From: an uncultured Eubacterium sp.
GTDB taxonomy: Bacteria; Bacillota; Clostridia; Lachnospirales; Lachnospiraceae
Direction: 5' to 3'
Assembly (NCBI GenBank): GCA_910589595.1
Contig: CAJUTM010000032.1
Location: forward strand, 1 to 25,914
DNA: 25,914 nucleotides
The position numbers and the translations under genes are program-made. The number at the start of each line of letters is the position of its first letter. Positions within the stretch are counted from its first letter, which is position 1. The notes beneath the pieces are model-generated. The model was not told the origin of the DNA. It ran no database searches and worked only from the letters and a program-made list of their open reading frames with translations. Below, piece by piece: positions 7,795 through 15,456 of this stretch.

Positions 7795-8713
7795 CTTTTC
7801 CTCCATCCTGTCTTCGCAATTCGTTTGCGATTTCACTCAATTTGCGCAATCGGTGATTCACCCCTGACTTCCCGATTGGCGGCTCAAGCATCTCTCCCAA
7901 TTCTTTCAGCGTTACTTCCGGATTCTCCAGTCGCAGTTTCGCAATCTGTGAAAGATTCTCTGAAAGATTCCCAATACCAATGGTATCGTGAATATATTGA
8001 ATGTCTGCGGTCTGCCTTGATGCTGCTGAGACAGTTTTTTTAATATTAGCCGTCTCACAATTAACTTGTCTGTTAATGGAATTTCTCATCTCCTTTAAGA
8101 TACGGACATTTTCAAATTCCATCAACGCCACATGCGCACCTATCACATTTAAAAAATCAACGATAGACGCTCCCTCTTTCAAATATACAATACAATTTTT
8201 TTTTCGCCCTACAATCTTTGCTTGCAGACCAAAAATACCCATAATCTCCTTCATTCGAGTTGCTCGTTCCAAACTCCCTGCCACCAGCTCCAGATGATAT
8301 CCGCTGCGCGGGTCGGTAATAGAACCTGCCGCAAGGAAAATCCCCCGTAAAAAAGCACGCTTACAGCATTGTCTGTCAATCAGACAATCAGCCACAAGCA
8401 ATGCTTCATCCATCACTCGAACTTGTTTCATAAAGGCCTCTGCTGCCTGCTCCTCCCATAAATAAACACCATAGGAATGTTGTCCACATAAATCAATATC
8501 GGGCACAATATGAAAAACTCTCTTAATTAAGATATAGCATTTTTTTGCAACTGTCAAGTTCTCCGTTGCAAACTTTACATAATATATCCCATTTTGTTCT
8601 GTTATAATCTGCCCGCAAAAGGCAAAAAGCGCCGCTAACTCTGCCAGTTGGCAATGCTGTGCTTTCCCCGTCTGTTCGAGCAGCTCCTCTTTTATTTTTC
8701 CTGCGAACGACAT
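7787..8713 (-). CDS. whiA: WhiA family sporulation/division regulator
   Basis: A 308-residue WhiA protein. Residues 1-85 are the WhiA N-terminal region and about 95-215 the LAGLIDADG homing-endonuclease-like core, including CKRAFLRGIFLAAGSITDP. The C-terminal helix-turn-helix (about 255-300) has VTLKELGEMLEPPIGKSGVN then HRLRKL. In Firmicutes and Actinobacteria WhiA links DNA binding to cell division and chromosome segregation. The ATG at 8713 lies within the rapZ 3' end (22-nt overlap), and its stop overlaps the HPr-like start, so the three genes are translationally coupled. The rapZ-whiA-crh order is the well-known Firmicutes arrangement. Confidence 0.95.
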   Translation of the reverse strand: MSFAGKIKEELLEQTGKAQHCQLAELAALFAFCGQIITEQNGIYYVKFATENLTVAKKCYILIKRVFHIVPDIDLCGQHSYGVYLWEEQAAEAFMKQVRVMDEALLVADCLIDRQCCKRAFLRGIFLAAGSITDPRSGYHLELVAGSLERATRMKEIMGIFGLQAKIVGRKKNCIVYLKEGASIVDFLNVIGAHVALMEFENVRILKEMRNSINRQVNCETANIKKTVSAASRQTADIQYIHDTIGIGNLSENLSQIAKLRLENPEVTLKELGEMLEPPIGKSGVNHRLRKLSEIANELRRQDGGKDD

Positions 8714-9585
8714 AAATTCCGTAACCGATCCTTCTCTATATCTCTATGTTCTTTCTTGCAACCATATTCCGTATTTTCAAATTCTCCATAAATAGCATTA
8801 GTCAGCGTCACGGAGCGGTGCTTCCCTCCAGTACAGCCAATGGCAATGACAAGCTGGGTCTTCCCCTCCACAATATAATTAGGAATGAGAAAATCAAGCA
8901 TATCTTTCATTTTGGTTAAAAACTCTTTCGCCTTACTCGAGTTCATTACATAATTGTAAACTTCGCAGTCGTTTCCTGTTAAGGGTTTTAAACCATCAAT
9001 ATAAAAGGGATTTGGCAAAAAACGAACGTCAAATACTAAATCCGCATCGGATGGTATTCCGTACTTAAACCCGAAAGAAACAAAGGTCAGATAAAAATTA
9101 CAGAACTTCTCGTCTTCGACAAAGATACGGTCTATCTCCTGTTTTAATTCCCGAATTAACAAAGTCGTTGTATCTATTATATAGGTCGCCTGTTTCTTTA
9201 ACTCTGTCAACAGCGCCCGTTCATCTTCAATCGCCTTATCCATGCGTCCGCCCTGCGCCAATGGGTGCATGCGCCGCGTCTCCTTATAGCGCTTCACCAA
9301 CACCGGCGTAGAAGCTTCCAAAAAGAGTATATCAAAGCGATACCCGTCTTCGCGCATCTTTTTTAACACATTGGCCGCCTCCTTTAAGGAGCGGTGGCCG
9401 CCGCGTATGTCGAGTCCAAGCGCAACGCGTTCTATCTGCTCACTGGAATCTTCTGTCAACTGTATAAAGGTTGGCAAAAGGGATACGGGAAGATTATCCA
9501 CACAAAAATAACCGTCGTCCTCTAAAATTTTCATCGCAGAACTCCGTCCTGCCCCACTCATTCCTGTCACGATTACAAATTGCAA
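8692..9585 (-). CDS. rapZ: RapZ/YvcJ family nucleotide-binding protein
   Basis: A 297-residue RapZ-family protein. The P-loop GMSGAGRSSA (8-17) binds nucleotide; FGFKYGIPSDADLVFDVRFL (171-190), PLTGND and the C-terminal IGCTGGKHRSV (249-259) are hallmark motifs. In Escherichia coli RapZ controls glucosamine-6-phosphate synthase through small RNAs; in Bacillus YvcJ hydrolyses nucleotides and affects competence and cell envelope. Which role applies here is unknown. The only reasonable start is TTG at 9585, preceded by AGGGA, since the preceding codons do not offer ATG or GTG and the protein aligns from MQFVIVTGMSG. It lies 24 bp after murB and overlaps whiA. Confidence 0.95.
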   Translation of the reverse strand: MQFVIVTGMSGAGRSSAMKILEDDGYFCVDNLPVSLLPTFIQLTEDSSEQIERVALGLDIRGGHRSLKEAANVLKKMREDGYRFDILFLEASTPVLVKRYKETRRMHPLAQGGRMDKAIEDERALLTELKKQATYIIDTTTLLIRELKQEIDRIFVEDEKFCNFYLTFVSFGFKYGIPSDADLVFDVRFLPNPFYIDGLKPLTGNDCEVYNYVMNSSKAKEFLTKMKDMLDFLIPNYIVEGKTQLVIAIGCTGGKHRSVTLTNAIYGEFENTEYGCKKEHRDIEKDRLRNLCRSQEK

Positions 9586-9609
9586 TCCGAATCCCTCACT
9601 TTCTGTCAG

Positions 9610-10473
9610 TTATTTGATGATTCGCACTTCCGGTTCGAGTACGACACCGAACTGCTCGTTCACCTTCTGCTGTACGTCATGTATTACCTGTTTCACGTCA
9701 TCCGCCGTAGCCTGCCCGCAATTAATGACAAAGCCACAATGCTTTTCCGACACCTGCGCACCGCCTACGCGATATCCCCGCAATCCTGCATCCTCAATTA
9801 GCTTGCCTGCAAAATATCCCTGCGGCCGCTTAAAGGTGCTGCCCGCGCTTGGAAATTCCAGCGGCTGCTTCTCCCGCCTGCGCTGATTTAAGTCTCTCAT
9901 TTCTTTTTGTATCGCTTCCTTGTCCCCGCGCTCAAATTGAAAAACGGCGTCCAAAACGATGTAAGACTCTTTCTGTATAATACTCGTGCGATAACCGAGT
10001 TCCAACTCATCCCGCGACAGTTCCTGTGTCGCCCCCTCTGCCGTTAAAACTCTTGCACTCTGTATGCAGTCTTTGATTTCACCACCATAGGCCCCGGCAT
10101 TCATGGTGATGCCTCCGCCCAGAGTACCGGGGATTCCACTGGCAAAGGCAAAGCCGGACAAACTCTCTTTCGCCAGACGGGAAGCCATGGCGCTGAGTGT
10201 AATTCCCGCCTGCGCCGTGACAACGCCGTCGTCGTCAATTTGTATTTCCTCCAACCCTTTTCCAATCTCGATTATCACTCCCGGATAACCCTCGTCAGAA
10301 AAAAGCATATTACTTCCTTTTCCAATTACATAAAAGGGATAGTGATTGCTCCTCGCAAAGTCAAGCGCCTCCGAAACCTCTTCCATCGTCTCCGGAATCA
10401 GATAATGTAACGCCGGACCACCAATGCGAAATGTCGTATGATTGCTTAACGGCTCCTGCTGCAGTCTAATCAT
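9610..10473 (-). CDS. murB: UDP-N-acetylenolpyruvoylglucosamine reductase
   Basis: A 287-residue flavoprotein that reduces UDP-GlcNAc-enolpyruvate to UDP-MurNAc with NADPH in cytoplasmic peptidoglycan synthesis. FAD-binding motifs are visible: NHTTFRIGGPA (11-21), VIGKGSNMLFSDEG (49-62) and SGIPGTLGGGITMNAGAYGG (112-131). GYRTSI (160-165) holds the substrate-binding Arg, AGSTFKRP (210-217) the catalytic Ser212, and LEPEVRII at the C-terminus the catalytic Glu (Glu282). The AGSTFKRP sequence and compact length fit the type II enzymes of Firmicutes. It sits 18 bp after the glucokinase gene in the hprK operon. Its place next to rapZ links precursor supply to carbon sensing. Confidence 0.96.
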   Translation of the reverse strand: MIRLQQEPLSNHTTFRIGGPALHYLIPETMEEVSEALDFARSNHYPFYVIGKGSNMLFSDEGYPGVIIEIGKGLEEIQIDDDGVVTAQAGITLSAMASRLAKESLSGFAFASGIPGTLGGGITMNAGAYGGEIKDCIQSARVLTAEGATQELSRDELELGYRTSIIQKESYIVLDAVFQFERGDKEAIQKEMRDLNQRRREKQPLEFPSAGSTFKRPQGYFAGKLIEDAGLRGYRVGGAQVSEKHCGFVINCGQATADDVKQVIHDVQQKVNEQFGVVLEPEVRIIK

Positions 10474-10491
10474 TGCGTTCTCCTCTAACTT

Positions 10492-11415
10492 TTATTTAAA
10501 CATAACCATCCTTACGGTTCCGTAAATTCCGGCATCGTTTCCCAGTTCCGCCAGATGGAACTTACGGTCTTTCAGTGCGTACATCGAATTTTCTTCATAG
10601 TATTTCTCCACCACATCCAGTATAATCTGTCCTGCGGCAGAAACCCCGCCGCCGATGACAAAAGCTTCTGGGTCAATGACATGCGCCACATTGCTCAATG
10701 CCAATCCCAAATACCGGCCAAATTTATCTACTACTTCCTTACAATATTCGTCTCCCGCCTTAGCTCCGTCAAATACGGTTTTGGCTGTTATCTCCTGATT
10801 GAAAAGACAGCTATTTTCCGGCAGGTGCTCCTTTGCCATGCGGACAATGCCGGTCGCTGATGCATACTGCTCCAGACATCCGCGATTGCCGCAGCCGCAC
10901 ATCTGCGTCTCGTTGGGATTTACTTTTGTGTGGCCAATCTCTCCGCCTGCGCCCCGGCTTCCGGTCAATATCTTCCCTTGATGGATAATGCCGCCACCTA
11001 CGCCGGTTCCGAGCGTAACCATAACAATACTGTCGTAACCGCGGCCGCCTCCCCTCCACATCTCACCGAGGGCAGCTACGTTGGCGTCATTGGCTACTTT
11101 GACATTGCCCACTCCGGTCAGACCGGCCAATTCGTTTTTAACGGAAAATACTCCCCAGCCGAGATTGGCGCATTTGAGAACAACACCATCATCCGTAACC
11201 GGCCCGGGAATGCCGACGCCAATTCCCCGAATATTGCCCTCCCATTTGCAACGCTTGCTTTCTATACTGTCTACGATATCTGTAAGCACATGGGAGCCAT
11301 GGTCTTCCAGACAGGTAGGGATTTCCCATTTTTCAAGAAGTTCTCCCACATCGGAAAAAAGCCCCATCTTTACTGTCGTTCCGCCAACGTCTACTCCTAC
11401 ATAATACTGTCCCAT
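10492..11415 (-). CDS. glcK: ROK family glucokinase
   Basis: A 307-residue ROK-family sugar kinase that probably makes glucose 6-phosphate from glucose and ATP. DVGGTTVKMGLF (9-20) is the phosphate-1 loop, KVANDANVAALGE (106-118) holds catalytic Asp110, and TLGTGVGGGI (134-143) is the second phosphate loop. EIGH (159-162) with CGCGNRGCLEQYAS (173-186) forms the zinc-binding ROK signature. There is no N-terminal helix-turn-helix, so it is an enzyme rather than a NagC/XylR-type repressor. It lies 22 bp behind hprK and 18 bp before murB. Glucose specificity is inferred from family and context; other hexoses cannot be excluded. Confidence 0.93.
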   Translation of the reverse strand: MGQYYVGVDVGGTTVKMGLFSDVGELLEKWEIPTCLEDHGSHVLTDIVDSIESKRCKWEGNIRGIGVGIPGPVTDDGVVLKCANLGWGVFSVKNELAGLTGVGNVKVANDANVAALGEMWRGGGRGYDSIVMVTLGTGVGGGIIHQGKILTGSRGAGGEIGHTKVNPNETQMCGCGNRGCLEQYASATGIVRMAKEHLPENSCLFNQEITAKTVFDGAKAGDEYCKEVVDKFGRYLGLALSNVAHVIDPEAFVIGGGVSAAGQIILDVVEKYYEENSMYALKDRKFHLAELGNDAGIYGTVRMVMFK

Positions 11416-11437
11416 GTTTTATGCTCTCCCTTTCTGT

Positions 11438-12361
11438 TTATGAATTTGCTAAATTGTTCGTGACACGGTTATAAAGTTCCTGCGCCGCATTATAGCCCAT
11501 CTTCTTCTGACGGAAGTTGACAGCGGCGGATTCGCATATAATCGCCACGTTACGCCCCGGACGAATCGGTATGGAATGGCAAACGACTTTATTGCCCAAA
11601 TACTCGATAAACTGCTCATCCAGCCCCATGCGGTCATACTCCTGCTCCTTATCCCACTCTTCCAGATGGATAACCAAATCAATCGACTGCGTGTTTTTCA
11701 CACTTTCCACGCCGAACAATGTCTTGGCGTCAATGATACCGATACCGCGAAGCTCGATAAAATGTCTGGTAATGTCCGGAGCCGAGCCAATCAGCGTCTC
11801 ATCGCTGACTTTCTTTATCTCCACGACGTCATCCGAAACGAGACGGTGTCCGCGGTGAATGAGTTCCAGCGCCACTTCGCTCTTTCCTATACCGCTCTCG
11901 CCGGTAATCAGTACGCCCTCGCCATAAATATCAACAAGCACACCATGAATGCTTATGCGCGGCGCCAGTTCAACTTTCAGCCAGCGGGTCACTTCTGCGG
12001 AAAATGCCGAGGTGTCCGACTTGGATTGCAAAATGGGAATCTGATATTCCTCCGCCAAATTCAAAAACTCTTCCGGCACCGGCAAATCGCGGCAAAATAC
12101 AATCCCCGGCACTTTATATGACATTATCTTTCCCATCATCTCAGCGCTTTTTTCAATTCCCTGCTTCTCCATATAAGTATGCTCAACCTGTCCGATAATC
12201 TGTATTCTGTGGTGGTCAAAATAATCAAAAAATCCGGCTAGCTGGAGCGCGGGCCGGTTAATATCCGCCTGCGTAATCTCGCATGCGTCTAAATCCACCT
12301 CCGGTGTTAAATTCTTTACTCCCATTTTTTCGATAAAATTTTTCAAAGAAACCGTATACAT
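11438..12361 (-). CDS. hprK: HPr kinase/phosphorylase
   Basis: A 307-residue bifunctional enzyme that phosphorylates and dephosphorylates the regulatory serine of HPr and Crh, setting carbon catabolite repression in Firmicutes. The N-terminal domain (about 1-127) precedes the catalytic domain with SIHG (His139), Walker A GESGIGKS (154-161), SDDVVEI (177-182), the family signature IELRGIGIIDAKTLFG (202-217) and PGRN (268-271). It is the first gene of the operon behind a good promoter, with the ATG 11 bp after GGGAGG. The last gene of the operon encodes a likely substrate, the Crh-like protein. Confidence 0.97.
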   Translation of the reverse strand: MYTVSLKNFIEKMGVKNLTPEVDLDACEITQADINRPALQLAGFFDYFDHHRIQIIGQVEHTYMEKQGIEKSAEMMGKIMSYKVPGIVFCRDLPVPEEFLNLAEEYQIPILQSKSDTSAFSAEVTRWLKVELAPRISIHGVLVDIYGEGVLITGESGIGKSEVALELIHRGHRLVSDDVVEIKKVSDETLIGSAPDITRHFIELRGIGIIDAKTLFGVESVKNTQSIDLVIHLEEWDKEQEYDRMGLDEQFIEYLGNKVVCHSIPIRPGRNVAIICESAAVNFRQKKMGYNAAQELYNRVTNNLANS

Positions 12362-12403
12362 ACTCTGGCGCCTCCCTTTTTTTCTGTTTCCTCTGTTATC
12401 TCG

Positions 12404-12432
12404 ATAATATCACAACCCCCTGCCTTTTGCAA
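12404..12432 (-). promoter_or_regulatory. Promoter of the hprK operon
   Basis: On the minus strand TTGCAA (12427-12432) and TATTAT (12404-12409) are 17 bp apart, about 43 bp upstream of the hprK start. No other good promoter was seen in the short gaps of the operon. Confidence 0.72.
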
Positions 12433-12441
12433 CAAATCATC

Positions 12442-12460
12442 TTGACAAAGCAAATGCTTT
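12442..12460. promoter_or_regulatory. TTGACA plus palindrome in the hprK-thiN divergent region
   Basis: A consensus -35 hexamer TTGACA (12442-12447) points towards thiN and merges into the dyad AAAGCA-AA-TGCTTT (12447-12460). No well-spaced -10 follows; the nearest are TACTAA (15-bp spacer) and a later TAAAGAT. The dyad could be an operator shared by both divergent genes. Tentative. Confidence 0.4.
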
Positions 12461-12525
12461 CATACTAAGGTAAAGATATATTTTCCATCTCACATATCAC
12501 AATACCGGCAAAGGGAGTGAAACGT

Positions 12526-13215
12526 ATGAAACAAACGGAAACAAAAACAATGGCAGTGCCTGTCTGCTATATCTTCGGCGCGGGTGAACGGACAAGCTGT
12601 GCGGTAAAACCGGCGCCATCCGACATCGTAATCGCCGCAGACGGCGGCTTTGATTACATCAATGCTCTGGGATTGCACGCCAACGTTGTGCTAGGCGATT
12701 TTGATTCCGTCACAACCCGCCGTCTGCCGCCGGATTGTATCCGCTATCCAAGTAAAAAGGATGACACCGACCTCGTACTGGCAGTCAAACTCGGTTTGGA
12801 AAAAGGATATAGCGAATTTGTCATTTACGGCGGGCTCGGCGGTCGCCTTGACCACACGCTCGCCAACATACAGGTTCTGACTTACATTGCCGCTCAGGGT
12901 GCCCACGGTCTTCTTGTGGGAGCAGATTTTGATATTCGGGTTATTGCGGATAGCTCTCTTAGTTTTTCCAAAGACTCCCCTGAAAATACGGCCGGCAACA
13001 TCTGTTCCGTTTTTTCTCTGAGTGAAGAAAGCCGAAACGTTCACATTAAGGGACTCGAATATGAGGTATCGGGAATTACTCTCACCAACTCTTTCCCGCT
13101 CGGTATCAGCAATACGTTTACCGGAAAGAACGCCTGTATAAGCGTGGAACAGGGAACGTTAGCCATTCTTTCCTACCGTCAGCCGCTCCCCGCCCAAAAA
13201 GAAAAAATCCACTAA
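12526..13215 (+). CDS. thiN: Thiamine pyrophosphokinase
   Basis: A 229-residue enzyme that transfers pyrophosphate from ATP to thiamine, giving the cofactor thiamine diphosphate. The family motifs are AADGGFDYI (37-45), LGDFDS (56-61), KKDDTD (77-82) and GGLGGRLDHTLANI (102-115), covering the metal- and nucleotide-binding core; the C-terminal beta domain binds thiamine (about 150-225, with FPLGISNTF). The ATG at 12526 sits 8 nt after AAAGGGAG; a GTG nine bases earlier lies inside that site and is not used. The gene stands alone, divergent from hprK. Its stop codon lies within the left arm of the terminator. No thiamine riboswitch was seen upstream. Confidence 0.93.
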   Translation: MKQTETKTMAVPVCYIFGAGERTSCAVKPAPSDIVIAADGGFDYINALGLHANVVLGDFDSVTTRRLPPDCIRYPSKKDDTDLVLAVKLGLEKGYSEFVIYGGLGGRLDHTLANIQVLTYIAAQGAHGLLVGADFDIRVIADSSLSFSKDSPENTAGNICSVFSLSEESRNVHIKGLEYEVSGITLTNSFPLGISNTFTGKNACISVEQGTLAILSYRQPLPAQKEKIH

Positions 13216-13276
13216 CCTGCAGCAGTTCTCAGGGTAATTCCTGATTTCTGCCAAGCGGTTAGTGGATTGCTTTTTT
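13202..13276. terminator. Bidirectional terminator between thiN and the 682-residue secreted protein
   Basis: AATCCACTAACC (13206-13217) pairs with GGTTAGTGGATT (13257-13268). An inner hairpin TCAGG-N6-CCTGA closes the loop. T-runs follow on both strands (13271-13276, and 13202-13207 read on the minus strand). The thiN stop codon lies in the left arm. Confidence 0.85.
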
Positions 13277-15323
13277 AATCTAATTTTAACTTCACGGCTA
13301 CAATCTGGTCTATTGGATTCATACTCTGACCTTTTCCGTCCGTACCCTCTAAATATTTGGCCGCCGCCGATTCAAATATCATATACACTTCTTCGCCTAC
13401 CATTTCTACCTCTTCTACCATCGGCGGAAGAGCTACTGCCAGTTCCATCTCTCCCATTCCGGATGGATTGTCAGCTTCCGTCGCCCCATAGACAAGCAAT
13501 TGGGAAATAAATTTCTTCTTAGTCGTATTGCGTCCATAAGAACAACTGAAAATCGTTTTACCCGACTTTGTAAAAGTTACTCCCTGCACATATGGCGGAA
13601 TGATGCGGAATACAATTTCGCCGCGGGTTCCCGCTACCAGCTTATCTGTCAGCACTTCTGTTTTCTCTATCTGTACCGCGGAACCGGACACCGTATCCTG
13701 CTGCAAAACGGTGCGGTGGATTTCAACGTCTACCACGTCGCCATCTTTGCATTTGGCAAGCAGTTTTTCTAACTGCTCTCCCGTCTCCATCCGCTGTCCT
13801 CCGACTTTATACAAAATATCTCCCTTTTTCAAATCCTGCTTTGTCAGAACTCCCGTGTTGCGGTACACTTCATCTACAACAACAACCTTTTCTTCTTTCG
13901 TTTCCCCGTTCTTCTCTATCTCCCTCGTCTCATCTGTCGTATGAACTCCCAGATAATCTTCGATTGCCGTATTATTAATTCGTCTCACCTGTGACAAGGC
14001 GCCGTTTTTGTATTCATAGGCATACATTTTCGGCTCGTTTGTGGCGTCGTTATCCGTCTCTTCCTCATCCTCTTCGTCGTTGGCATTCTGACTGGCAGCG
14101 GTATCGCTAAACTGCGCCACCCATATATAGCCGTCTTTCTCGCAGTAGGAAATAGTCGATGGTTTTGTCGGTATCTTTTGCAGATTGGCCGTACTGGAAA
14201 GGATACAGGATTTCTTTCCCGCCGCATATTGTTTCAGTTCCGAATAAGTAATTTTCTGCAGAGAATACAATCCCGTCACTTTATCTTTCTTGGAGTGGCA
14301 AACCCATACGTTTTTGTTTTTGCTGTCATAGGTAATACCGCCGACATGCGTCTTCTGGTCTTTCAACACTAACGTACGCAAATACTCTCCAGTCTTATTG
14401 TTATAAATAAAAATACAGCTATTGTGGATATTATCCATGCAGTACGCCGTTGTCAGCATATAGTCTCCGGCAATGCAAATTCCCTGCGGGCAGAGATTGT
14501 TACACTGCACATATTCTTTAATCCAGTCATCATCTGCCGTCGGCGCCAGCCCCGGCACCTGATATTTCGACACAACCGACCAATCCAAATCCGTGAGCTT
14601 CTTTGTCTCACAGGCATAAGGAAGCGTCGGGTATTTATAATTTTTTATACTCTCCACCGTATTTACTTTACGAACCGGCTTTTTGTTAATCGTTACGGTA
14701 ACGGTTTTTGACGCCGCTTTGTAATAAGCGGTAGCCGGAACACTCATCTTTACTTTTGCCGTTGCCTTTTTGATTGTATCCTTTGTCTGTTTGGACAGGT
14801 TTTTGCAGCCTTTGTCAAACTTCTTAACGATAGTTACTTTTCCTGTTTTCGTCACTTTAATTACATTGGATGTACTGCAGGAATAGGTAACGGTTCCGGA
14901 ACCTTTGGATGGTTTCGCTACGATTTGGAATGCGCCGTCTCCCTCTACGGCAGAATATGAACTTCGCGCCGGAACGAGTTTGCGGCTCGCTTTTTTTATT
15001 TTAAATGTTTTTGTTTTCTTTCCCTGATATTTTTTTCCCTTTTTCGCTTTTACGGTAACTTTCGCTGTTCCCGGTTTTTTGTTTTTTGTATATTTTACGG
15101 TATAATATTTTTTCTTTACTTTCTTCTTTCCAAGCTTCACTGTAACGGCTGGTTTTTTCTTTTTCCCGTCGTAAGTGTAACTTTTTTTGGAGAGAGTAAT
15201 TTTTGCTTTTGACAACGACTTCTTCTTTGCCGCCATTGCCTTTTCACCATTGGCTCCCGCCATAGCAAGCGATGCAATTAAAGCAAACGCTCCCACTATC
15301 CATGCTTTTTTAACTGCTTTCAT
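13275..15323 (-). CDS. Secreted lysine-rich protein with Ig-like, propeller-like and PDZ-like parts
   Basis: A 682-residue protein of no family I can name. Residues 1-31 are a signal peptide ending AMA. Residues 32-115 are extremely Lys-rich with ITLSKKSYTYDGKKKKPAVT, like the MBG/Ig-like repeats of clostridial surface proteins; 116-215 look like a second Ig-like module. Residues 240-410 contain repeated beta-strand segments (GDYMLTTAYC, GITYDSKNKNVWVCHS, DGYIWVAQFS) suggesting a beta-propeller. An acidic linker (DEEDEEETD, 417-425) leads to a PDZ-like domain (about 453-545: DYLGVHT, TKQDLKKGDILYKVGGQ). More propeller-like strands end the protein (GVTFTKSGKTIFSCS, VEMVGEEVYMIF). No sortase motif or C-terminal membrane helix is seen. 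The positive charge may hold it to wall polymers. It has its own promoter and a structured leader. Confidence 0.8.
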   Translation of the reverse strand: MKAVKKAWIVGAFALIASLAMAGANGEKAMAAKKKSLSKAKITLSKKSYTYDGKKKKPAVTVKLGKKKVKKKYYTVKYTKNKKPGTAKVTVKAKKGKKYQGKKTKTFKIKKASRKLVPARSSYSAVEGDGAFQIVAKPSKGSGTVTYSCSTSNVIKVTKTGKVTIVKKFDKGCKNLSKQTKDTIKKATAKVKMSVPATAYYKAASKTVTVTINKKPVRKVNTVESIKNYKYPTLPYACETKKLTDLDWSVVSKYQVPGLAPTADDDWIKEYVQCNNLCPQGICIAGDYMLTTAYCMDNIHNSCIFIYNNKTGEYLRTLVLKDQKTHVGGITYDSKNKNVWVCHSKKDKVTGLYSLQKITYSELKQYAAGKKSCILSSTANLQKIPTKPSTISYCEKDGYIWVAQFSDTAASQNANDEEDEEETDNDATNEPKMYAYEYKNGALSQVRRINNTAIEDYLGVHTTDETREIEKNGETKEEKVVVVDEVYRNTGVLTKQDLKKGDILYKVGGQRMETGEQLEKLLAKCKDGDVVDVEIHRTVLQQDTVSGSAVQIEKTEVLTDKLVAGTRGEIVFRIIPPYVQGVTFTKSGKTIFSCSYGRNTTKKKFISQLLVYGATEADNPSGMGEMELAVALPPMVEEVEMVGEEVYMIFESAAAKYLEGTDGKGQSMNPIDQIVAVKLKLD

Positions 15324-15370
15324 ATTTAACCGTTCCTTTCCCTCTTCTTTTCGCTGTTGATAAACTGCAC

Positions 15371-15419
15371 AACTGCCCGAAAAGAAATGAGACCAAATAG
15401 CCGTTCCTCTCAGGCAGTT
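15371..15419 (-). promoter_or_regulatory. Structured leader hairpin of the 682-residue protein gene
   Basis: In the minus-strand transcript AACTGCC pairs with GGCAGTT (plus 15413-15419 and 15371-15377), with an inner TGAGA/TCTCA stem. No T-run follows, so it is more likely a leader or stability hairpin than a terminator. It lies between the predicted promoter and the ribosome binding site. Confidence 0.4.
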
Positions 15420-15426
15420 CTATTAA

Positions 15427-15455
15427 ATCATGTAATAATGGCAAAACATCGTCAA
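15427..15455 (-). promoter_or_regulatory. Promoter of the 682-residue protein gene
   Basis: On the minus strand TTGACG (15450-15455) and CATGAT (15427-15432) are 17 bp apart. The -35 begins two bases after the stop codon of the upstream DUF6273 gene. Confidence 0.5.
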
Positions 15456-15456
15456 C

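Noticed and set aside
12362..12525. Thiamine (TPP) riboswitch before thiN
   Set aside because: The conserved CTGAGA and related core motifs are absent and the leader is too short.
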